Below are positions 58,644-64,000 of a stretch of 64,000 nucleotides of DNA, one piece after another (position 1 is the stretch's first letter; each line of letters starts with the position of its first letter). The notes under the pieces were generated by a model that worked only from the letters and a program-made list of their open reading frames with translations, searched no databases and was not told the origin of the DNA. The translations under genes were made by a program, and so were the position numbers. The stretch spans positions 4,591,001-4,655,000 of the forward strand of contig NZ_CP045644.1 in assembly GCF_009498455.1 (NCBI RefSeq). Reading direction: 5' to 3'. The stretch is from Variovorax paradoxus. GTDB taxonomy: Bacteria; Pseudomonadota; Gammaproteobacteria; Burkholderiales; Burkholderiaceae_C.

Positions 58644-59615
58644 ATGGTTATCAGCAGAGATGATGCGCAAGAGCAGGCCGCGGAGCGCGCGCGGCATCGA
58701 CTGGTGGGCCGCCTGCGGCTCAAGCATCTGCGCCTCATCGACGCGCTGGCGCGCACCAGCAGCCTGCGGCAGGCGGCAATGGCGATGAGCCTCACGCAGC
58801 CGGCGGCCACCAAGATCCTGCAGGACCTGGAGGATGTGCTGGGCGTGCAGCTGTTCACGCGTCGCGCGCGCGCGATCGAGATCAACGACTTTGGCCGCTT
58901 CGTCGCCGTGTACGCGCGCCGCATGCTCGGCGAGACGCAACGCTTCGGCGTCGACCTCGACACGCTGGTGCGCAGCGGCCACGGCACGCTGACCATCGGT
59001 GCCATCATGGTGACGGCTGCCGGCTTGCTGCCGGCAGCGGTGCTGGAGCTCAAGAAGACGCGGCCCGCAGTCTCGGTGCGCATTGTCGAGTCCTCCAGCG
59101 ACCGGCTGCTGGCGGACCTGGCGAAGAACGAGTTCGACTTCGTGCTCGCGCGCTTCGTGCGTCCGCAGGACAGTTTGCAATTCGAACTGCTACCGCTCAG
59201 CGACGAGCCGCTGTGCATCTTCACGGGACGCGAGGGCCCGGTCTCGCAGCGCTCGCGCAGCCTGGCCGACCTGCATGGCCTGCCCTGGGTGATCCAGGAT
59301 TCGCCCACGCCGACGCGGCGCCTGCTGGAAGCCGAGTTCGGCGGCGAAGGCCTGGGACTGCCGGCCGACCTGGTGCGCGTGTCGTCGGTCTACACCATGC
59401 TCAACATGGTCGAGAAGGCGGGCATGGTCGGCGTGCTGCCGCGCGCCATGGTCGACAACGAGGGCGAGCGCTTTCGCGTCTTGCCAGTGCGGCTGAAAAG
59501 CGCGCTGTCACCCTACGGCATCGTCACGCGGCGTGGCATGGAACTGACCCCGACTGCGCAGGACATGATGGCCATCCTGCAGCGCCTGGCGCGCAAGAAG
59601 CCGCGCCGCGGTTGA
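58644..59615 (+). CDS. LysR-family transcriptional regulator
   Basis: Regulator of 323 residues. The N-terminal helix-turn-helix (about residues 25-85) includes LRLKHLRLIDALARTSSLRQAA and SLTQPAATKILQDLEDVLG; the effector domain follows (LTIGAIMVTAAGLLPAAV). It resembles the GbpR/galactose-linked subgroup. It is divergent from the epimerase-Ldh-ABC block, which it probably controls. Its stop lies in the loop of a strong hairpin (59600-59624). Confidence 0.92.
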   Translation: MVISRDDAQEQAAERARHRLVGRLRLKHLRLIDALARTSSLRQAAMAMSLTQPAATKILQDLEDVLGVQLFTRRARAIEINDFGRFVAVYARRMLGETQRFGVDLDTLVRSGHGTLTIGAIMVTAAGLLPAAVLELKKTRPAVSVRIVESSSDRLLADLAKNEFDFVLARFVRPQDSLQFELLPLSDEPLCIFTGREGPVSQRSRSLADLHGLPWVIQDSPTPTRRLLEAEFGGEGLGLPADLVRVSSVYTMLNMVEKAGMVGVLPRAMVDNEGERFRVLPVRLKSALSPYGIVTRRGMELTPTAQDMMAILQRLARKKPRRG

Positions 59616-59624
59616 CGGCGCGGC
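59600..59624. terminator. GC hairpin at the LysR stop, probable terminator
   Basis: Arms of 9 bp, GCCGCGCCG (59600-59608) and CGGCGCGGC (59616-59624), with a 7-bp loop containing the LysR stop codon (59613-59615). It lies between the LysR gene and the convergent aldose 1-epimerase (stop 59633). No T-tract. Confidence 0.5.
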
Positions 59625-59632
59625 GCACCGGT

Positions 59633-60526
59633 TCACCCCAGCACGATGTCGAGCTGCCCCTGCAGCTGCGCGCCGGGCGCCAGGATGCGGGTGCCCGTGC
59701 CCGCCACATTGCGCGCGTGCAGGTTGAAGCCGTCGGGCAGATGGCTGACCGGCTCGATGCAGACGTGTGGCGCGTCCGCGGGCCGGTGGATGACGAGCTG
59801 GTCCATCGCGCCGCTGGCGAGCAGCAGGACGGGTCTGGCCTGCGCAGAACGGAGTTCGAGCGTGCCGGACCAGTCCGCGATGAAGTGCGTGACCTCGCCA
59901 GCCACAAAGTCCGTTGCGCCCAGGATCCAGAGCCGGCGGTTTCCTCCATCGGCCGCGGGCTCTCGCGGCAGGTAGTCGGCGTCGAACGGCCAAGCGGGGC
60001 CGGCATCGAACCGCACCTGGTTGTCGGCCCGGTGCACGAAGTACGGGTGCAGGCCCACGCCGCCCGGCATGTCCGCGCTGCCCGTGTTGCGCAGTGTGAG
60101 TGCGATGCGCACGCGGCCCGGGTCCAGCGCGATGTCCATGGCGGCCTCGAATGCCCACGGCCAGTGCGCGTCGGCGGCGTGCACATAGGCCAGGCGCGCA
60201 CGGCTCTCCTCGCATGTCAGCAATTGCCAGGGCCGGCGCTGGGCGATGCCGTGCAGCGTGTGGGGGCTGCCCGCGTGCGGTGTCAGCGCCCAGTCGCGAT
60301 CGGCGTGGCGCAACCGGGCATCGCGGATGCGCCCGTTGTAGGGCACGAGCGGGTAGATGCCTCCCTTGGCCCATTGGTCAAGGTCGGCGTGCTGCTCGGG
60401 GTAGGGCTGGAGTACCTGCTGCAGCAGGCCGTCCGGCGCGGCCAGCGTGCAGGCGGTGATGCGCCCGCCGGCGGCAGGCAGCAGGCGCAACTCGGAACGG
60501 CCGGCGCGCAGCCTGACGGCGTTCAT
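59633..60526 (-). CDS. Aldose 1-epimerase family protein
   Basis: Protein of 297 residues of the galactose-mutarotase-like fold. The region GGIYPLVPYNGRIRDARL gives the conserved Asn-x-Arg, HGIAQRRPW a conserved His, and GGVGLHPYF the catalytic His. It interconverts anomers of a sugar or uronate before dehydrogenation, or a related sugar-phosphate-free substrate. ATG 60526 lies 13 bp after the aldehyde dehydrogenase stop; the N-terminal part of the longer frame to 60676 is not protein-like. Confidence 0.87.
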   Translation of the reverse strand: MNAVRLRAGRSELRLLPAAGGRITACTLAAPDGLLQQVLQPYPEQHADLDQWAKGGIYPLVPYNGRIRDARLRHADRDWALTPHAGSPHTLHGIAQRRPWQLLTCEESRARLAYVHAADAHWPWAFEAAMDIALDPGRVRIALTLRNTGSADMPGGVGLHPYFVHRADNQVRFDAGPAWPFDADYLPREPAADGGNRRLWILGATDFVAGEVTHFIADWSGTLELRSAQARPVLLLASGAMDQLVIHRPADAPHVCIEPVSHLPDGFNLHARNVAGTGTRILAPGAQLQGQLDIVLG

Positions 60527-60539
60527 GGCCACGCCGTGC

Positions 60540-62135
60540 TCAGGGCTGGCGCAGAGCGCCATCGACCATGCGCCACAGGCCCAGCGGATTGGCCTGCTGC
60601 AACGCGGCGGGCAACAGTGCGTCCGGCAGATCCTGGTAGCACACGGGGCGCAGGAAGCGCTCGATGGACTCGGCACCGACCGAGGTGAACATTGCGTTCG
60701 ACGTGGACGGGAACGGGCCGCCGTGCACCATCGCGTGGCAGACCTCTACGCCCGTCGGGAATCCGTTGACCAGGATGCGGCCAGCCTTGCGTTCGAGCAC
60801 CGGCAGCAGGCGGCGAGCGTCCGCATGGTCGGCGGTGCCCAGCTGCAAGGTCGCGGTCAACTGGCCTTCCAGTTGCTCGGCCACCTGCAGCATCTCCTGC
60901 AGGTCGCGTGTGCGCACGACGATGGCGGCGGGGCCGAACATTTCTTCGCGGAGCGTTGGCGTGGCCAGGAACCGCGCGGCATCGGTCACATACAGCGCGG
61001 CCTGCGCGGCATTGGGCCGATCGCCCGCATCCGCCCCGAACACGGCCGTTTCCACACCGGGGGTCGCGCCGACTTTCTGCGCGCCGGTCTGGTAGACCGC
61101 GTGGATGCCGGGCGTGAGCATGGTCTGCGCGGGCGTGGCGGCCAACGCATCGTGCGTGGCCTTCAGAAAGCTGGCAAAGCCGGGGCCGTCGCAGGCCAGC
61201 ACCAGACCTGGGTTTGTGCAGAACTGGCCCGCGCCCAGGGCCAGAGAGGCCGCGAAGCCCTTGCCGATGGATTCGGCCCGCTCAGCCAGCGCCGCCGGCA
61301 GCAGGAACACGGGGTTGATGCTGCTCATCTCGGCATAAACCGGAATGGGCTGGTGCCGTGCATTGGCGATCTTCTGCAGCGCCAGGCCGCCCTGGCGCGA
61401 GCCAGTGAAGCCAACGGCCTGGATGGCCGGGTGGGCCACCAGCGCCTCGCCGATCTGGCGGCCGGCGCCGATCAGCAGCGAGAACACGCCCTCGGGCAGG
61501 CCATGGGCCTGCACCGCCTGCTGCAGCGCGCGGCCGACCAGTTCGGACGTGCCCAGGTGCGCGCTGTGCGCCTTCACGATCACGGGCGCGCCCGCGGCCA
61601 GCGCGGCGGCGGTGTCGCCGCCGGCCACCGAGAAGGCCAGCGGGAAGTTGCTGGCGCCGAACACCGCCACCGGGCCCAGCGGCAGCTTGGCCAGGCGCAA
61701 GTCGGCGCGCGGCAGCGGCTGGCGCCTGGACTGGGCCGGATCGATCGTGGCCTTGAGGAAATGGCCGTCGCGCACGACCTTTGCGAACAGGCGCAACTGG
61801 CCCACCGTGCGACCACGCTCGCCCTGCAGGCGCGCGATGGGCAGGCCGCTTTCTTCGTGCGCACGTGTGATCAGCGTGTCGCCGAGCGCCAGGATTTTCT
61901 CGGCGATTGTTTCCAGGAAGGCCGCGCGCGTCGCCAGTGGCAAGCTCCGATAGGTGTCGAACGCCGCAGCGGCCAATGTGGCCGCGCGCTCCACGTCGGC
62001 GGCGTCGCCCAGGCCGAAGATGGGCTCGGCGATCTCGGCGTTGGTGGAGGGATTGAAGGCGCGCTGGGTGCCTGCGCTGCCGCGCACGGCGCTGGCGCCG
62101 ATGAGCATGTCGCCGGTGAGGGTCATGGTGGTCAT
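60540..62135 (-). CDS. Aldehyde dehydrogenase, 2,5-dioxovalerate (2-ketoglutarate semialdehyde) type
   Basis: Dehydrogenase of 531 residues, longer than classic members and typical of the KGSADH subgroup used in uronate/aldarate pathways. Features are the [22 protein letters not shown] segment, [29 protein letters not shown] (general base) and [10 protein letters not shown] with the nucleophilic Cys. It would convert 2-oxoglutarate semialdehyde to 2-oxoglutarate, the last step after the keto-deoxy-glucarate dehydratase, which I do not find here. It follows the Dabb gene by 1 bp. Confidence 0.9.
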   Translation of the reverse strand: MTTMTLTGDMLIGASAVRGSAGTQRAFNPSTNAEIAEPIFGLGDAADVERAATLAAAAFDTYRSLPLATRAAFLETIAEKILALGDTLITRAHEESGLPIARLQGERGRTVGQLRLFAKVVRDGHFLKATIDPAQSRRQPLPRADLRLAKLPLGPVAVFGASNFPLAFSVAGGDTAAALAAGAPVIVKAHSAHLGTSELVGRALQQAVQAHGLPEGVFSLLIGAGRQIGEALVAHPAIQAVGFTGSRQGGLALQKIANARHQPIPVYAEMSSINPVFLLPAALAERAESIGKGFAASLALGAGQFCTNPGLVLACDGPGFASFLKATHDALAATPAQTMLTPGIHAVYQTGAQKVGATPGVETAVFGADAGDRPNAAQAALYVTDAARFLATPTLREEMFGPAAIVVRTRDLQEMLQVAEQLEGQLTATLQLGTADHADARRLLPVLERKAGRILVNGFPTGVEVCHAMVHGGPFPSTSNAMFTSVGAESIERFLRPVCYQDLPDALLPAALQQANPLGLWRMVDGALRQP

Positions 62136-62136
62136 G

Positions 62137-62430
62137 TCAAACGGTGTAGTCGACGGCGGCCCAGTCGAAGTAGGGCTTGAGATCTGCGACCAAGGCCTGG
62201 TGCAAGGGATGGAACCGGTACTCGTCGAGCGCTGCGGCGCTCTCGACCTCGGACTCCAACACGTAGTCCCAGCTGATGGGGCGCACGAGTTCGTTCGCGG
62301 CCACGCGCCAGTGGCGGATCGCGGGGATCTGCGCGCCCAGGGCAGCCATTCGCTCGGCCAGCGCGCCTTCACGCGCAGGGTCCTTCTCGACGTCCGTCTT
62401 GCGTCGAAAGAGCACGACGTGGCGGATCAT
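62137..62430 (-). CDS. Dabb-family (stress-responsive A/B barrel) protein
   Basis: Protein of 97 residues: opening [20 protein letters not shown] and a closing [16 protein letters not shown] match the dimeric alpha/beta barrel family. Reaction unknown; such proteins occur in sugar and aromatic operons. It overlaps the NTF2-like gene by ATGA. Confidence 0.82.
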   Translation of the reverse strand: MIRHVVLFRRKTDVEKDPAREGALAERMAALGAQIPAIRHWRVAANELVRPISWDYVLESEVESAAALDEYRFHPLHQALVADLKPYFDWAAVDYTV

Positions 62431-62879
62431 TTGGCAGCCCCTTCGCTCTTGAGCGCGTAGCCACGCCCGACGTAGTCGAAGCCGACCAGTTCGTTGATCG
62501 GAGTGCCCTTGTCGGCCGGCGAGGCGTAGTAGGCGCGGATCTCCTTGATCTTGCCGTTCTCGAAGTCGTACCACTCGGCGCCGCGCAGCGCCGTGCCGCT
62601 CCTGTTCTTCCAGTGCGTCCACTCGATCATGGCCTCGGGCTTGTCGTGGCTGATCAGGATGCGCTCGATGGTCCATTGCGAGCCCAAGGTCTCCACGCAC
62701 CAGATCCATTTCTTCGCGATGGTGTCGGCCGTGCGCCAGGGCACCTCGGGCAGGCCGGCCGGGAAGTAGTGCACAGCGTCGGGCGTGAAGCAGTCGATCA
62801 GCGCCTGGTAGTCGGCCGCATTGCAGGCGTCGAAGTAGCGGCGGATCAGGCCGTCGTAGTCGTCGGGGGTGTAGGTCAT
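62427..62879 (-). CDS. NTF2-like (SnoaL) protein
   Basis: Protein of 150 residues with the cone-shaped fold pattern: LIRRYFDACNAADYQALIDCFTPDAVHYFPAG at the N-terminus and a beta sheet ending GKIKEIRAYYASP. Could be a small isomerase/dehydratase or ligand binder. It lies 13 bp after the RraA-family gene. Confidence 0.8.
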   Translation of the reverse strand: MTYTPDDYDGLIRRYFDACNAADYQALIDCFTPDAVHYFPAGLPEVPWRTADTIAKKWIWCVETLGSQWTIERILISHDKPEAMIEWTHWKNRSGTALRGAEWYDFENGKIKEIRAYYASPADKGTPINELVGFDYVGRGYALKSEGAAK

Positions 62880-62892
62880 GTCTCTTTCCGGT

Positions 62893-63702
62893 TCAGCGTG
62901 CGCCGACGGGCTGCACGGGCTTGATCTCGGGGCGGCCGGCGGCCACCCATTCCTCGTGCTGGCGGCGCGTGGCGTCGCTGGGCGGGTACAGGCCCCACAG
63001 CGCCTCGCCGGCCTGCACGCGCAGGGCCAGGTAGGCCTCGATGTCGTCGCGCTTCTCGCACAGGTCGGCCATCTCCTCGGCCAGGTGGGCGGGGATCACG
63101 GTGATGTTGTCGCCGTCGCCATGGATCACGTCGCCGGGGTACACGGCCACGCCGGCGCAGCCGATCGGGACCTGCAGGTCGGCCACGTGGTGGTAGGAAA
63201 GCCGTGTGGTCGCGGTCACGCCGGTGCACCAGATCGGGAAATGCATGTCCGACAACTCGGTGCCATCGCGAAAGCTGCCGTCGGTGACCACACCGCGCGC
63301 GCCGCGCATCATCATGCGCGTGATGAGCATGTTGCCCATCGATGCGGCGCGGCCGTCCTTGTTGCTGTCGATCACCAGCACGTGGCCGGGTTCGATCTGC
63401 TCCACACCTACCCACTGCAGGTTGTCGGCGCTCGGCTCGGTCGTGAGATTGCCGTATACGTCGACGTCTTCTCGTGCAGGAATGAAGCGCATCGTGTAGG
63501 CCCGGCCTGCGAAAGGTTTGATCTTCTTGTTCAGCGGCGTCAAGCCGTGCAGCACCGGCTGGCGAAATCCCTTGATGTAGAGCTGCGTGGTGAGCGAGCC
63601 GCTCGTGGCCTTTGCGAGGCGGTCGAGCACCGCATCGGGCACGAAGGGAGCGGGTGCACGCTGGGGAATGCTGGCCAGCGGCTTGGGCGGGGACGTCGTC
63701 AT
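62893..63702 (-). CDS. RraA-family protein (aldolase/decarboxylase-like)
   Basis: Protein of 269 residues of the RraA / 4-hydroxy-4-methyl-2-oxoglutarate aldolase family, which also includes RNase E inhibitors. The metal-binding region is GVVTDGSFRDGTEL (Arg-Asp pair), with GDVIHGDGDNITVIP at the end. The C-terminal 50 residues extend beyond the core fold. In sugar-acid operons such proteins likely act as retro-aldolases on keto-acids. It is the first gene of the minus-strand block and divergent from an IclR gene. Confidence 0.85.
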   Translation of the reverse strand: MTTSPPKPLASIPQRAPAPFVPDAVLDRLAKATSGSLTTQLYIKGFRQPVLHGLTPLNKKIKPFAGRAYTMRFIPAREDVDVYGNLTTEPSADNLQWVGVEQIEPGHVLVIDSNKDGRAASMGNMLITRMMMRGARGVVTDGSFRDGTELSDMHFPIWCTGVTATTRLSYHHVADLQVPIGCAGVAVYPGDVIHGDGDNITVIPAHLAEEMADLCEKRDDIEAYLALRVQAGEALWGLYPPSDATRRQHEEWVAAGRPEIKPVQPVGAR

Positions 63703-63876
63703 GAAGGCTGTCTCAAATGGTGGGATCGGACGAGACCACAGGTCATCGCAAGGGTGGAATGCTCACTGTAAGGAGAGAGGTCCAAAAATAGAATGGGCCG
63801 CAGTTGCGTTGCCGCCATGCACGGCACACCCAGTACCGCTATCTGAGACAAACAGGCAAACAAGGGCTTCATCACC

Positions 63877-64000
63877 ATGGCCACCACTCCCGGCGAGGGC
63901 ACCGGTGCCCTCGAAAAGGCACTCGACGTGCTCGACGCCATCGGTTCCGCGCCCGAAGGGCTGGGCCAGAGCGAGCTGGCCGAGCAGCTCGACCTGCCGC
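63877..64000 (+). CDS. IclR-family regulator, N-terminal fragment
   Basis: The first 41 residues of a protein that runs past the right edge. The helix-turn-helix start ALEKALDVLDAIG and GLGQSELAEQLDLP matches IclR-type regulators. It is divergent from the RraA-headed block, so it likely controls that block. It is not closely similar to the other two IclR proteins in the window in this part. Confidence 0.8.
   Translation, partial: MATTPGEGTGALEKALDVLDAIGSAPEGLGQSELAEQLDLP

Noticed and set aside
57526..58644. Apparent 373-residue N-terminal fusion to the Ldh-family protein
   Set aside because: The extension is an out-of-frame reading of the epimerase gene with Arg/Ala/Gly-rich, non-protein-like composition; a GTG with a good ribosome site begins the real Ldh gene at 57525.
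63709..63850. Inverted TGTCTCA / TGAGACA pair in the RraA/IclR divergent region as an operator
   Set aside because: The copy next to the RraA start reads as part of its purine-rich ribosome site (GAGACA), and the two are 128 bp apart; likely coincidence.
1..64000. rRNA, tRNA, CRISPR, transposase, integrase or phage genes
   Set aside because: None seen on reading both strands; all substantial frames are accounted for by metabolic, transport or regulatory genes. A dedicated tRNA and IS search could still reveal a short element.

Overview
The window is high-GC DNA with dense, unidirectional gene blocks, many ATGA/GTGA stop-start overlaps, a recurrent GGAGACAA-type Shine-Dalgarno sequence, and five orphan Bug/TctC-type periplasmic receptors. 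Together these point to a betaproteobacterium of the order Burkholderiales (Comamonadaceae such as Variovorax or Polaromonas, or an Alcaligenaceae relative). No rRNA, tRNA, CRISPR array, insertion sequence or phage gene is visible. The window reads as a chromosomal (or megaplasmid) catabolic region.

Layout, left part. 1-5656 (minus): the end of a branched-chain-type ABC importer (LivG fragment, receptor), an MDR dehydrogenase, dienelactone hydrolase, VOC protein, AA_synth (DUF1185) protein and FAH-family hydrolase, divergent from a GntR regulator with an NTF2-like protein and an alpha/beta hydrolase (5804-7805). 7820-8821: orphan TctC receptor. 8982-12365 (minus): homogentisate dioxygenase (hmgA), fumarylacetoacetase (fahA) and an SDR, divergent from an IclR regulator. 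13659-21674 (plus): crotonase of the hydroxycinnamoyl-CoA hydratase-lyase type, NDP-forming acyl-CoA synthetase, aldehyde dehydrogenase, two acyl-CoA dehydrogenases and a second MDR dehydrogenase, followed by a second, paralogous IclR gene. This resembles an hca/fer-like arylpropanoid side-chain pathway.

Middle part. A MarR regulator (23838-24401) faces a complete Liv-type ABC importer, a VanA-type Rieske oxygenase and an alpha/beta hydrolase (24632-31133). A second block of eleven genes (31532-42816) starts with the matching FNR/2Fe-2S reductase and continues with a BKACE-type enzyme, a 3-hydroxyacyl-CoA/carnitine-type dehydrogenase, TctC receptor, crotonase, AMP-forming CoA ligase, hotdog thioesterase, secreted MBL hydrolase, third MDR dehydrogenase, cupin and a 609-residue acyl-CoA dehydrogenase. 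Both blocks start from near-identical promoters carrying the same 25-bp operator-like element (23 of 25 positions identical). I infer one MarR-controlled regulon of about 18 kb for uptake, oxygenation and CoA-dependent breakdown of an unidentified acid.

Right part (45-64 kb). This is a sugar-acid island: LacI regulator with two operators, TctC receptor, galactarate/L-talarate dehydratase (all catalytic residues conserved), uronate-dehydrogenase-like protein, and a second enolase-superfamily enzyme. A convergent minus-strand block has an epimerase, an Ldh-family oxidoreductase and a polar amino-acid-type ABC importer with three of the island's four paralogous receptors. A strong bidirectional terminator separates the two. 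Then come a LysR regulator, aldose 1-epimerase, a ketoglutarate-semialdehyde-type dehydrogenase, a Dabb protein, an NTF2-like protein and an RraA-family protein, divergent from a truncated IclR gene. The enzymes fit oxidative uronate/aldarate breakdown to 2-oxoglutarate, except that the expected keto-deoxy-glucarate dehydratase is not in the window.

The most informative observations are the duplicated MarR-type promoter/operator, a trio of MDR proteins that keep the structural zinc cysteines but lack all catalytic zinc ligands, a hydratase-lyase homologue without the two substrate-recognition tyrosines, a LivF ATPase with Arg for the Walker A Lys, and four receptors for a single ABC importer.
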